The notes under the pieces were generated by a model. The model ran no database searches. It was not told where the DNA came from and was given only the letters and a program-made list of their open reading frames with translations. DNA of 58,410 bases from Patescibacteria group bacterium (GTDB lineage: Bacteria > Patescibacteriota > Patescibacteriia > UBA9570), in NCBI GenBank assembly GCA_024277435.1, contig JAJRVJ010000015.1, forward strand, positions 1-58,410, in the 5' to 3' direction. The position numbers and the translations under genes are program-made. Positions 20,321 through 28,995 of the stretch are shown here, in pieces (positions within the stretch are counted from its first letter, which is position 1; each line of letters starts with the position of its first letter).

Positions 20321-20434
20321 ATGTCAATTCAATACGCCGTAGTGCATCTCCGAATCGGAGGTGACCCAATCTACATGGGCGTTGCACGCCGCAACTTGTT
20401 TTATCGGGTGATGCAATATCTAAAACAACGCTAA
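20321..20434 (+). CDS. Small protein gene (37 aa) with its own promoter and terminator
   Basis: The ORF reads MSIQYAVVHLRIGGDPIYMG... and ends basic (YRVMQYLKQR). It starts after an A-rich leader without a Shine-Dalgarno sequence, about 45 nt after the predicted transcription start. The stop codon lies in the loop of a clear intrinsic terminator. The whole unit (promoter, ORF, terminator) fits between two genes. No family is recognised; no signal peptide. It may be a small regulatory or ribosome-associated protein, or the RNA itself may be functional. Confidence 0.55.
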   Translation: MSIQYAVVHLRIGGDPIYMGVARRNLFYRVMQYLKQR

Positions 20435-20447
20435 TAACGTTGTTTTT
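20422..20447 (+). terminator. Intrinsic terminator of the 37-codon gene
   Basis: AAAACAACG (20422-20430) pairs with CGTTGTTTT (20438-20446) around a 7-nt loop that contains the stop codon; a T-rich run follows. Confidence 0.85.
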
Positions 20448-20502
20448 GTTTTACGAAGAATAGCTATCTTGGCCGTCTTTTTTTTGTTATACTAGAGCAG
20501 CA

Positions 20503-23235
20503 ATGACGAAGCGTAGAAAGAAATTAATCATAATCGATGGTAATGCAGTAATTCATAGGGCGTTTCACGCTCTACCACCGCTTACCACTAAGGATGGAAC
20601 CGTAGTAAATGCTCTCTACGGGTTTTTAAATATTGTGTTTAAAGTTATTAAAGATCTTAAGCCAGAATATGTAGCGGTAACGTTTGATGTAAAAGGACCT
20701 ACGTTTCGACACGAAATGTACAAAGCATATAAAGTTACGCGCAAAAAGCAACCTGATGAATTATACGCGCAGATTCCGATGGCGCGGGAGGCTATTGAAG
20801 CATTTGGCTTTACGGTTTATGAAAAGAAGGGTTTTGAGGCGGATGATGTCATTGGTACTATTACTGCTCAAGTACCAAAAGCAGTTGATAGCTATATTGT
20901 TACCGGTGACATGGATGCATTGCAGCTGGTGGATGACCATACATTTGTATTTACTATGCGCAAAGGAGTGAGCGATACAGTTATATACGATAAGAAGGCG
21001 GTTGAAGAAAAGTACGGTGGCTTAACAGTGGATCAGATGATTGATTATAAAGCGCTGCGCGGTGATCCATCTGATAATATTCCGGGCGTTCGAGGAATTG
21101 GTGAAAAGGGCGCCATTAATTTACTCACAGAATACACAACAGTAGAAAATGTAATTAAGAATGTTGATAAATTAAAGGGCGCAGTTCAGAACAAAATAAC
21201 AGAGGGCAAAGATGATGCATTGCTTTCAAAAAAATTAGCTACTATTAAGCGGGACGTGCCAGTTGATTTTTCAATGCAGGATGTTGAGGTGAACGGATAT
21301 GATCGCAACGCTGTACTAAAGGTCATTCAAAAATATGAATTTAAATCACTTCTTAAACAATTACCAGATTTAGAAAAGGCTACCAGTAGCGGTCCGCAAC
21401 CTAGTTTATTTGATTCTCCGCAGGAAGAGGGTGAGGAAATAGATTTTTTAGCTGGTAGCGGATATACGTTAATTGATACAGCAGCAGCTGCTAAGAAATT
21501 AGTTAAAGAGTTAACTGCTCTAGAGTTGTTTGCATTTGATACGGAGACAACTAGCCTTGATCCATTACAATGCGAGTTGGTTGGATTTAGTGTGAGCTGG
21601 AAAGAAGGTACGGGTTATTATATCCCCGCTAAACATGTGCAAGAATTCGTAAAAGTATTTACTAATCCAGCTATTGGTAAAACGGGTCACAATATAAAGT
21701 TCGATATTAAAGTATTGAAGGCTACCTCGGGTATTGAGGTTCAGGGTATTGAATATGATTCTATGCTGGCATCATATGTAATGAATCCTGGAACCCGTGG
21801 GCACGGATTGGATTCATTGGCTCTCACAGAATTTGCTTATGAAATGATGCCATTTACATCATTAGTGGGTAAGGGTAAGAAAGCTATTCTTATTACTGAT
21901 GTGCCCCTTAATAAGTTAGCTTTTTATGCGGCGGAAGATGCTGATTATACTTGGCGGCTATATGAAATATTTAAGCCACGCGTAAAGAAGGCGAAGCTAG
22001 AAAAGGTTATGCAGATGGAAATTAATTTGACTCCAGTGCTGGCAAATATGGAAATGGCAGGAATATCCATTGATACAGCATATTTAAAAAAAATGGGTAC
22101 TAGCTTAGCCAAGGAAATTACTGCAATTGAAAAAAAGATATATAAATATGCTGGGAAGGAATTTAACATCGCATCTCCTAAGCAATTAAAAGAAATATTA
22201 TTTGAGGAGTTAAAACTTGATACGGAGGGCTTGAAAAAAACTAAAACGGGAGTATCAACTGCCGCATCGGAACTTGAAAAATTACGATCGCAACATGATA
22301 TTATTGATTTAATTACGGAATTTAGAGAGTATTCTAAATTAAAGTCTACATATGTTGATGCTTTACCAAAATTAGTGAATCCAAAAACAAAACGTATTCA
22401 TACAAGCTACAATCAAACGATTGCGGCAACTGGGCGCCTATCTTCAACGGAGCCAAATTTGCAAAACATTCCTATTCGCACAGAGCTTGGGCGTCAGATT
22501 CGTAAGGCATTTGTAGCGTCAAAAGGTAGGGTACTTCTATCGTTGGACTATTCTCAAGTAGAGCTGCGTATTGTGGCGCACATGGTGAATGATAAAAGTT
22601 TTATTGATGCGTTCAAGGCAGGCGCTGATATTCATACTCGTACTGCTGCAGAAATTAACGATGTTCCGGAAGAGGATGTAACAAAGGATATGCGACGTGA
22701 TGCAAAGGCTGTTAATTTTGGAATTTTATATGGCATGGGTGCGTATGGCTTAGCTCGTGATTCGGGTATGTCTACACATGATGCCAAAGAATATTTGGAT
22801 AGATACTTTCAAAATCACCCCGCTATTGAAAAGTACATTGAAGATACAAAGGCCTCAACACGTGAAACGGGTTATGCGGAAACTATATTTGGGCGCAAGC
22901 GCTTCTTGCCAGATATTAATTCTGGAATGGCAATGGTGCGGGCTGGTGCCGAGCGGGCGGCAATAAACATGCCAGTACAAGGTACGGCAGCCGATTTAAT
23001 GAAGATGGCTATGTTAGATGTGGCGCAGGCTATTACAGAGGGTAAGATTGATGCAGAGATGCTATTGCAGGTACATGATGAATTAGTATTTGAAGTTGAT
23101 GCGAAGATAGTTAAGGAAGAGGCTAAAAAGATTAAGGCAATTATGGAGGCTGTATATACATTAAAGGTACCATTTTTAGTAGACGTAGGCATTGGTACCG
23201 ATTGGATGAATTTAGAAGACGTTGAGATCGAGTAG
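20503..23235 (+). CDS. polA: DNA polymerase I (910 aa)
   Basis: All three domains are present. The 5' nuclease starts IIIDGNAVIHRAFHAL and has FEADDVIGT and VTGDMDALQLV. The 3'-5' proofreading domain looks active, with FDTETT (Exo I), GHNIKFD (Exo II) and YAAEDADYTWRL (Exo III, YxxxD). The polymerase has motif A LSLDYSQVELRI, motif B RRDAKAVNFGILYGM and motif C QVHDELVFEV. Length is normal for a full Pol I. TATACT lies nine bases before the ATG. It works in Okazaki fragment maturation and excision repair; a membrane protein gene follows 2 bp after the stop. Confidence 0.97.
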   Translation: MTKRRKKLIIIDGNAVIHRAFHALPPLTTKDGTVVNALYGFLNIVFKVIKDLKPEYVAVTFDVKGPTFRHEMYKAYKVTRKKQPDELYAQIPMAREAIEAFGFTVYEKKGFEADDVIGTITAQVPKAVDSYIVTGDMDALQLVDDHTFVFTMRKGVSDTVIYDKKAVEEKYGGLTVDQMIDYKALRGDPSDNIPGVRGIGEKGAINLLTEYTTVENVIKNVDKLKGAVQNKITEGKDDALLSKKLATIKRDVPVDFSMQDVEVNGYDRNAVLKVIQKYEFKSLLKQLPDLEKATSSGPQPSLFDSPQEEGEEIDFLAGSGYTLIDTAAAAKKLVKELTALELFAFDTETTSLDPLQCELVGFSVSWKEGTGYYIPAKHVQEFVKVFTNPAIGKTGHNIKFDIKVLKATSGIEVQGIEYDSMLASYVMNPGTRGHGLDSLALTEFAYEMMPFTSLVGKGKKAILITDVPLNKLAFYAAEDADYTWRLYEIFKPRVKKAKLEKVMQMEINLTPVLANMEMAGISIDTAYLKKMGTSLAKEITAIEKKIYKYAGKEFNIASPKQLKEILFEELKLDTEGLKKTKTGVSTAASELEKLRSQHDIIDLITEFREYSKLKSTYVDALPKLVNPKTKRIHTSYNQTIAATGRLSSTEPNLQNIPIRTELGRQIRKAFVASKGRVLLSLDYSQVELRIVAHMVNDKSFIDAFKAGADIHTRTAAEINDVPEEDVTKDMRRDAKAVNFGILYGMGAYGLARDSGMSTHDAKEYLDRYFQNHPAIEKYIEDTKASTRETGYAETIFGRKRFLPDINSGMAMVRAGAERAAINMPVQGTAADLMKMAMLDVAQAITEGKIDAEMLLQVHDELVFEVDAKIVKEEAKKIKAIMEAVYTLKVPFLVDVGIGTDWMNLEDVEIE

Positions 23236-23237
23236 GG

Positions 23238-23840
23238 ATGGCTATGCGTCACAAGACAGTATTTATTTTGCGAGTTATCTATATAGTGATTGCCATTGGA
23301 TTATCTACATTTGCAGCGTATAGAGTATTCTTTACCGCCAGTGATCAATTATCTAGAATCGAATCTGTTGGTTTAGAGTTTTATTTTCTAGCTGCGCTTT
23401 TTTCTATATATCTATATGTTTTTCAATGGAAGTATTTACCGGATGAGTGGAATGAGTTTGCTGTTATCGCATTATCTCCATTTGTATTGCTAGTGAGTTC
23501 TGGCGAAAGAGTAATTTCTTTGGGGGATCAGTTAGCTGTATTAGGAGCGCAGTTGTTAATAATTCCCCTAGCGTTTACGATTTTTCTAGTATTTGGACAA
23601 TTCTTTTCTAAAACCACAAAGACTAATAGAGTATCAGATAAGATAATCAAAACAATATTAATGTTGCTTATTTATGGATTTATTGGTGTTATTATTGGAA
23701 TAGCTAGCTACGCTTTATTTAACTATTATATTTGGGAGAGTTCTATTAATTCCTTAGCTGATTGGTCTTCATTGTTATTCATATTGGCGAATGTAATTAT
23801 TGTCGCACGTCATTATAAGTTAGATTATCTATTGAGTTGA
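23238..23840 (+). CDS. Unknown membrane protein (200 aa)
   Basis: About six hydrophobic segments are visible (near 8-28, 45-63, 70-90, 97-118, 135-160 and 172-190), with short charged loops. I do not recognise a family and see no catalytic motif. The ATG lies 2 bp after the polA stop, so it is probably co-transcribed with polA. A second in-frame ATG two codons later is an equally possible start. Confidence 0.65.
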   Translation: MAMRHKTVFILRVIYIVIAIGLSTFAAYRVFFTASDQLSRIESVGLEFYFLAALFSIYLYVFQWKYLPDEWNEFAVIALSPFVLLVSSGERVISLGDQLAVLGAQLLIIPLAFTIFLVFGQFFSKTTKTNRVSDKIIKTILMLLIYGFIGVIIGIASYALFNYYIWESSINSLADWSSLLFILANVIIVARHYKLDYLLS

Positions 23841-23859
23841 CATATTTTAGAGAATAATA

Positions 23860-23921
23860 AGATGTCCTCCAGGAGGAAGTGAACCTTCCAAAAATCAACT
23901 CAACTCTTACTCGAGGTGGCT
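23860..23921 (+). promoter_or_regulatory. Leader of cassette C with alternative hairpins
   Basis: TCCTCC-a-GGAGGA is a perfect hairpin; overlapping it, GGAAG can instead pair with CTTCC (loop TGAAC). The two structures exclude each other and one masks GGAGG. The ribosome binding site near the ATG is CGAGGTG. Confidence 0.4.
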
Positions 23922-24134
23922 ATGTCCATCAATGCTGATCAGTTCCGTGGCACCACTCCCAAGGCTGGTGTTGGTCGCCATGCAGTGGTGATCGGCGCAG
24001 GCGTGGTTGGCCTCATGTTGGCTTGGCGCCTGCTTGAGGATGGTTGGACTGTAACTGTTCTGGAGGCGAGCGGTGGTGTTTGGCTGATGTTCGCCAGCGC
24101 TTCCATTTCTAGGCATCTTTCCCTATACTGTTAG
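23922..24134 (+). CDS. GC-rich Rossmann fragment of an FAD oxidoreductase (70 aa), cassette C
   Basis: After about 20 residues the protein reads HAVVIGAGVVGLMLAWR and then TVTVLEAS, the complete beta-alpha-beta dinucleotide-binding unit (GxGxxG plus the acidic residue at the end of strand 2) of FAD-dependent amine-oxidase/DadA-like enzymes. It then breaks off: after about residue 52 the sequence loses similarity and stops at 70, where normal enzymes run to about 400 residues. It is therefore a truncated gene or a free-standing nucleotide-binding peptide. Composition is GC-rich between AT-rich genes, and GAGGTG precedes the ATG. Its end overlaps the -10 box of holA. Confidence 0.55.
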   Translation: MSINADQFRGTTPKAGVGRHAVVIGAGVVGLMLAWRLLEDGWTVTVLEASGGVWLMFASASISRHLSLYC

Positions 24135-24140
24135 ATACCT

Positions 24141-25061
24141 ATGATTATATTTTTACACGGTGAGGACAATTTTCGAATTCACGAACGCGTTGGTATTTTA
24201 CGCAATGGCTTTGTTACTAAATATGACTCTACAGGCTTAAGTATTAAAGAATTATATGGCAGCAGTCTAACAGTTGATGAAATTCGTTCTAGCTTATTAA
24301 CCGTTGGTTCATTTACCGAGAAGCGCTTTGTAGTTATTCATGATGCGCTGGATATGAAAGCAGCTCAAGTTGATGTATTACTTAAAACATTAGATGCTAT
24401 TGATGAAGATACAGTGCTGGTATGTACAGCTGGCGCATTACCAAAAAAATCTAGCGATCTTCAAAAACGTTTATTAGAAGCCGATCGGGTGGAGGAGTAT
24501 GGGTTGCTGCAGGATGGCCAGCTACGTAATTGGATTACGCAGCGCGTAACGGATGGTAAGGCTACCATATCTAAAGAGGCTCTAGCCTATCTTATGCAGG
24601 CCGTAGGTAATGATTTATGGACAATGCATCATGCTATAGATCAGCTTATCTATTATACTCAGTCACACGATGATGGCATTTCATTAGAAGCTACTGAGTT
24701 ATTTGTACCATCAGCGATTGACGATAATATTTTTCATTTTACGGATGCGTTATCTGAACGACAAACGCAACGAGCGCTTACATTATTACATGATCAATTT
24801 TCTAGTGGCGCTAATGCATTCTATGTGATGTCTATGATTGCTCGGCAGATACGGATTCTCATTCAAGTGAAAGAAACTGACAAGCCAAATGGCGTGCATC
24901 CTTATGTAGTTAAAAAAGCTAAAGTACATGCACAGCGCTTTGCGCTTGAAGATTTACATAAATTACATACCAAGCTTGTAAATATCGATAGGGATCTTAA
25001 ATCCTCAGTAGTTAATCCAAAATTATTGCTTGATCAATTTGTGATTGAAGCAACAAAGTAG
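24141..25061 (+). CDS. holA: DNA polymerase III delta subunit (306 aa)
   Basis: The delta subunit opens the sliding clamp in the clamp-loader complex. The N-terminal domain (MIIFLHGEDNFRIHERV..) and the central AAA-like region (RFVVIHDAL, LVCTAGALPKKS) are recognisable, and the C-terminal helical part (FHFTDALSERQTQRALTLLHD, FYVMSMIARQIRILIQV) is typical. As is normal for delta, no functional Walker A is present. TATACT (24124-24129) lies 11 nt before the ATG inside the end of cassette C. It is convergent with rpsT, a common holA-rpsT arrangement. Confidence 0.85.
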   Translation: MIIFLHGEDNFRIHERVGILRNGFVTKYDSTGLSIKELYGSSLTVDEIRSSLLTVGSFTEKRFVVIHDALDMKAAQVDVLLKTLDAIDEDTVLVCTAGALPKKSSDLQKRLLEADRVEEYGLLQDGQLRNWITQRVTDGKATISKEALAYLMQAVGNDLWTMHHAIDQLIYYTQSHDDGISLEATELFVPSAIDDNIFHFTDALSERQTQRALTLLHDQFSSGANAFYVMSMIARQIRILIQVKETDKPNGVHPYVVKKAKVHAQRFALEDLHKLHTKLVNIDRDLKSSVVNPKLLLDQFVIEATK

Positions 25062-25068
25062 TATAAAC

Positions 25069-25098
25069 AAAAAAAGACGCCAATCGGCGCCTTTTTTA
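25069..25098. terminator. Bidirectional terminator between holA and rpsT
   Basis: A GACGCC-AATC-GGCGCC hairpin has an A-run before and a T-run after, so it can end both converging transcripts. Confidence 0.8.
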
Positions 25099-25108
25099 TT
25101 TTCAATAC

Positions 25109-25375
25109 CTATCCTTTGAGGGTAGTATTGATTTTTTTCATTAATCGAGATTTCTTGCGAGCTCCTGTATTTTTATGGAGCGTTCCTTTTTCAACAGCTT
25201 TGTCGATTGCTTTACAAGCAGCTTCTACTTTTTTAATAGCGTTGGCTTCTTTCTTCTCGATAGCAACTAGGCTTTCTTTAGTAAGCTTCTTTACCGTACG
25301 TTTACGAGTTCGATTGCGTTTAGCACGTTTCTCAGATTGACGGAGAGCTTTAATAGCAGATTGTTTAACAGGCAT
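25109..25375 (-). CDS. rpsT: 30S ribosomal protein S20 (88 aa)
   Basis: The sequence MPVKQSAIKALRQSEKRAKR.. with LHKNTGARKKSRLMKKIN near the C-terminus is the standard S20 pattern. It is a basic helical protein binding 16S rRNA. The start at 25375 restores the normal N-terminus; an upstream in-frame codon would lie inside the leader hairpin. Unlike most genes here it has a leader of about 75 nt. Confidence 0.95.
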   Translation of the reverse strand: MPVKQSAIKALRQSEKRAKRNRTRKRTVKKLTKESLVAIEKKEANAIKKVEAACKAIDKAVEKGTLHKNTGARKKSRLMKKINTTLKG

Positions 25376-25386
25376 AGTTTTTCTAT

Positions 25387-25406
25387 AGACGCATTGCAAT
25401 GCGTCT
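25387..25406 (-). promoter_or_regulatory. Perfect hairpin in the rpsT leader
   Basis: The 20-bp palindrome AGACGCATTGCAATGCGTCT lies 11 nt before the start codon, where it can control translation. S20 represses its own translation in E. coli (known), so an autoregulatory site is a reasonable inference. Confidence 0.55.
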
Positions 25407-25457
25407 TTATATTAGTTATAAAATATCTAGTGAGCATGGTATTTATACGTATGACGG

Positions 25458-25485
25458 ATAATACCATATTATGTAGTTTTGGCAA
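25458..25485 (-). promoter_or_regulatory. Candidate rpsT promoter
   Basis: On the minus strand TTGCCA (25485-25480), a 16-bp spacer and TATTAT (25463-25458) are present, predicting a start near 25450 and a leader that includes the 25387-25406 hairpin. Confidence 0.45.
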
Positions 25486-25487
25486 GC

Positions 25488-25868
25488 CTATAATAAACTA
25501 GACTTATATTTATCTGGACGGAATGCATCAATACGAACAACGGTAATATTTGGTGAGGGTGATTGAAAGTCCGGCGCTTGATCGTAGCCCAGGCAGATGA
25601 TATCTGGATTTACCTGCGTAATCACTTCTTTTTTTCGTGAAAAATCTTCAAATCCCAGAATAGCTGTATCAACAGTTGAAAATTCTTCAACCATTTTCCT
25701 GCGCTCCTCTTCGTTATGGACTGGTCGCTTACCTTTAATTACTTCTACATTATTATCGCGAGCAATTACTACAATTAATGTATCTCCTAATTTCTTTGCT
25801 CGAGTGAGAAAATATTCATGTCCGGGATGAAATTTATCGTAGGTGCCAAACGCTAAAACAGTTTTCAT
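25488..25868 (-). CDS. Cytidylyltransferase-like nucleotidyltransferase (126 aa)
   Basis: The nucleotidyltransferase HxGH motif is present (FGTYDKFHPGHEYFL, residues 7-21). The small size and overall pattern match the GlyCT/TagD/RibL group, which link CTP or ATP to a small phosphate such as glycerol-3-phosphate or FMN. The common C-terminal ISSTxIR motif is not obvious, so the substrate is uncertain. It directly follows uvrB (2 bp gap) on the same strand and is probably its operon partner. Confidence 0.75.
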   Translation of the reverse strand: MKTVLAFGTYDKFHPGHEYFLTRAKKLGDTLIVVIARDNNVEVIKGKRPVHNEEERRKMVEEFSTVDTAILGFEDFSRKKEVITQVNPDIICLGYDQAPDFQSPSPNITVVRIDAFRPDKYKSSLL

Positions 25869-25869
25869 A

Positions 25870-27837
25870 TTATTTGATGATTTTTAATCGTTTGATCTCA
25901 TCTCGTATTGCAGCGGCTTGTTCAAATTGTAAACTTTCAGATGCAATTTTCATTTGGTGCTCTAAGTCGGAAATTAGCCAAGCACGCTCCTGCTTTGATA
26001 GTCGCCTAGGATCAACATTAGTGCTTTCTAGTTCTATATCACGCTGTCCCGATAAGCGATTATCGCGAATGGCTTTTGTGATGCTCTGTGGTGTTATGTT
26101 GTGTTCCTTATTGTACGCTTGTTGAATTTTTCGACGCCGCTCAGTTTCTGAAATCGCAGCATTCATTGCATCGGTAAGTTGATTGGCGTACATGATTACT
26201 TTTCCATTTTTATGACGGGCGGCTCGACCGATGGTTTGAATTAATGCGGAGGCGCTGCGCAAAAATCCCTGTTTGTCTGCATCAAGGATAGCTACAAGTG
26301 ATACTTCAGGAAGATCTAATCCTTCACGCAACAAATTAATACCAACTACAACATCACATACTCCAGATCGTAAGTCATGTAGAATTTCTAATCGCTCGAA
26401 GGTATCAATTTCTGAATGGAGATACTGCACTGAAATTTTTTGCTCTTGAAGGAATTCGGTAAGTTCTTCAGCCATTCGTTTTGTGAGTGTGGTGATCAGT
26501 GTCCGCTCAGCTCTATCCACACGATCATTAATTTCCTCAATGAGGTTTTCGATTTGATTGCGTGTAGGCCGCACATCAATAGGCGGATCTAGGAGGCCAG
26601 TTGGACGAATGATTTGTTCGGCTACAACCGTGGAGCGCTCTAGCTCATACTCTTTTGGAGTCGCTGACACATATATCACCTGGTTAATATGCTCATCGAA
26701 TTCATCGTATTGTAATGGCCGATTGTCTAGCGCCGCTTTTAAACGGAAGCCATAATCCACCAGGTTTTGTTTACGAGCCCTATCTCCTTTGTACATACCG
26801 CGTATTTGTGGAAGCGTCATGTGTGATTCATCAATGAACATTAAGAAATCATCAGGAAAGTAATCAAGTAATGTATATGGTGGCTCTCCTGTTTTACGTC
26901 GATCGAAATAGCGAGAATAGTTTTCTATGCCATTAACATACCCGGTTTCCCAAATCATTTCAGTATCGTAGGTTGTACGTTGCTTTAAACGGTGGGCCTC
27001 TAGTTCATTGCCGCGTTTTTCTAGTGCAGCAACCTCTTTTTTCATATCACCTTTAATTTGATCAAGAACTTCTTTTACATTTTCGGTTGGGGTAACGTAA
27101 TGCGTGGCTGGATAAATATCAATTTCTTCTAATATGTCACCTGACGTGTTTGTAAGAGCATGAAATTCCTGGATGAGCTCAATCTCATCACCAAAAAAAC
27201 GAATACGTATAGCAGTGTGTTCGGATGTTGCGGGGAAAATTTCTAATACCTCACCTTTTACACGAAATAATCCGCGGGTGAATTCTACATCGTTGCGTTC
27301 ATAGCGCATGGCAAGGAGTCTTTCAAAAATATCGCGGCGTGACATTTCTTTTCCACGCTGAATAGTAAGGCTGGCACTTTTATATTTTTCTGGTGACCCT
27401 AAGCCATAGATGCAAGATACTGATGCAACTATTAGAACGTCGCGCCGCGATAATAGCGCGGTGGTGGCAGCATGGCGTAGTCGTTCGATTTCTTTATTAA
27501 GTTCAGTGCTTTTTTCTATGTAGGTATCGGACCGTGGTAGGTAACTTTCTGGTTGATAATAATCATAAAATGATACGAAATAATGAATAGCGTTATTGGG
27601 GAAGAATTCACGAAACTCGGCAGCGAGCTGAGCAGCGAGCGTTTTATTGTGAGAAACAACTAATGTAGGCCTCTGCAACTCATTAACAATATTTGCCATT
27701 GTGAAGGTTTTGCCTGATCCAGTAACGCCTAGTAGGGTTTGTTCGCGATGATTTTTTTTAATGCCGGCAACAAGCTTTTTGATAGCCTGGGGCTGATCGC
27801 CTGTTGGTTTAAATTTTGACTCTAACTTAAATTTCAT
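25870..27837 (-). CDS. uvrB: Excinuclease ABC subunit B (655 aa)
   Basis: UvrB is the damage-verifying helicase-like subunit of nucleotide excision repair. Walker A GVTGSGKT is at residues 37-44, the beta-hairpin segment YYDYYQPESYLP near 93-104, and helicase motifs DESHMTLPQ and QTIGRAARH are present. The C-terminal UVR motif (LEHQMKIASESLQFEQAA) that binds UvrC closes the protein. The start at 27837 gives the canonical MKFKLESKFKPTGDQPQAI; TATACT lies nine bases upstream. No SOS-like TTCGG operator is seen in the short divergent region. Confidence 0.97.
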   Translation of the reverse strand: MKFKLESKFKPTGDQPQAIKKLVAGIKKNHREQTLLGVTGSGKTFTMANIVNELQRPTLVVSHNKTLAAQLAAEFREFFPNNAIHYFVSFYDYYQPESYLPRSDTYIEKSTELNKEIERLRHAATTALLSRRDVLIVASVSCIYGLGSPEKYKSASLTIQRGKEMSRRDIFERLLAMRYERNDVEFTRGLFRVKGEVLEIFPATSEHTAIRIRFFGDEIELIQEFHALTNTSGDILEEIDIYPATHYVTPTENVKEVLDQIKGDMKKEVAALEKRGNELEAHRLKQRTTYDTEMIWETGYVNGIENYSRYFDRRKTGEPPYTLLDYFPDDFLMFIDESHMTLPQIRGMYKGDRARKQNLVDYGFRLKAALDNRPLQYDEFDEHINQVIYVSATPKEYELERSTVVAEQIIRPTGLLDPPIDVRPTRNQIENLIEEINDRVDRAERTLITTLTKRMAEELTEFLQEQKISVQYLHSEIDTFERLEILHDLRSGVCDVVVGINLLREGLDLPEVSLVAILDADKQGFLRSASALIQTIGRAARHKNGKVIMYANQLTDAMNAAISETERRRKIQQAYNKEHNITPQSITKAIRDNRLSGQRDIELESTNVDPRRLSKQERAWLISDLEHQMKIASESLQFEQAAAIRDEIKRLKIIK

Positions 27838-27872
27838 GGTGAAAAGAGTATACCATATACGTGCAGCATACA

Positions 27873-27901
27873 TTGACAAAAGGCAGTATTTATAGTATAT
27901 T
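27873..27901 (+). promoter_or_regulatory. Promoter of the amidotransferase gene
   Basis: TTGACA (27873-27878), a 17-bp spacer and TATATT (27896-27901) are near consensus; the ATG is at 27913, so the leader is only a few nucleotides. It overlaps the divergent uvrB promoter. Confidence 0.75.
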
Positions 27902-27912
27902 GCGTTATATTT

Positions 27913-28992
27913 ATGAAAAAACATGAACATCACCTACAGGGTAGAGATTATGATCGCATCATGGATGAGACTTCTGCTCGATTGGAGCGACACACAGAAT
28001 CTTTGAGAGAAGCTCAGGAGTATTTACGTGAGGCAGCTGATGATAAGCCATTTTTATTGGTAGACGCAACTTTTGATCGGGCTGCTAAATGGTTACGAAA
28101 AGGTAGTAAAGAGTTAGTTGCTATGAATAACGGCTGGAGTGAATTACTTGCATTATATTTGCAAAAATTATTTTGCGGTGAATTCCCAGATTCTACATTG
28201 AAAATTTTTCAACATTATGTTGGTCCGGATATTCAATTAGTAAAACATGATGTGCGTAATTCAACGGGATTGAATTCGATGGAAACGCAAGAATTCTCCG
28301 CCGCATTTTTTAGTGGTTCTGCTGCTAATGTGAGTTATGCGTTTAATGAGCAGTTAAGCCGTTTGCGCGTAAGAGGATCTGAGACTGATGGCTATAAAGT
28401 ATTAAATCATGCTGATGTATATAGGCGAACAGCACTGTTGTATGAACAAATCTCAGAATTAGGCATTCCAGTACAGGCAATGTGCTTTGGACATCAATTA
28501 ATTGGAAGGGAACATGGTGGTGAAGTTGGTCGTGCCCCGGACGGATCCACCGCAGGTTTAGGCATGCGCAATGTTGAGCAAACAGCTTACGCAGGTGAAT
28601 TGTTTGCTGGACTAGGTTTTACCGAGAAAATGGAGGGTGTTGTGCCAGCATATCATGATGAAGCGGTTACTCGCCCTAGCCATCGTTCGGCTGTGGTGTT
28701 GCGTTCTACTGATCAGGATCCTGGTACAGTATATGGAATGATTCATGCAGCGAATTTTGCTTTTACTGGTGACGCTAAACTTGATGCGGGAATGTTAAAG
28801 GCCCATATTGAGGATGGAAGGCACGTTGCGCTTACCACACAATATCATCCGGAGTTTGAGGGGATTATGCCATTTGTAGAATTTCAGGCTACGGGCGACT
28901 TTGATTCGTTCGATCAAAATTATGAACCACAAATGGCAGCATTAATGTTGAAGTTATTTTCAGCCGTCATTAAAATGCGACAAGGGGCTTAA
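27913..28992 (+). CDS. Class I glutamine amidotransferase-like protein (359 aa)
   Basis: The second half is a type 1 GATase domain: nucleophile Cys in VQAMCFGHQLIGREHGGEVG, and the His-Glu pair in TTQYHPEFEG. Such domains release ammonia from glutamine for a partner enzyme (GMP synthase-like) or hydrolyse gamma-glutamyl compounds. The N-terminal 150 residues are unfamiliar. No synthetase domain follows, and the neighbours are uvrB (divergent) and an antiporter (convergent, 3 bp apart), so a partner cannot be named. Confidence 0.75.
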   Translation: MKKHEHHLQGRDYDRIMDETSARLERHTESLREAQEYLREAADDKPFLLVDATFDRAAKWLRKGSKELVAMNNGWSELLALYLQKLFCGEFPDSTLKIFQHYVGPDIQLVKHDVRNSTGLNSMETQEFSAAFFSGSAANVSYAFNEQLSRLRVRGSETDGYKVLNHADVYRRTALLYEQISELGIPVQAMCFGHQLIGREHGGEVGRAPDGSTAGLGMRNVEQTAYAGELFAGLGFTEKMEGVVPAYHDEAVTRPSHRSAVVLRSTDQDPGTVYGMIHAANFAFTGDAKLDAGMLKAHIEDGRHVALTTQYHPEFEGIMPFVEFQATGDFDSFDQNYEPQMAALMLKLFSAVIKMRQGA

Positions 28993-28995
28993 ATA

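Noticed and set aside
27838-27933. N-terminal extension of UvrB
   Set aside because: It crosses the promoter and the divergent gene; the canonical UvrB start is at 27837.
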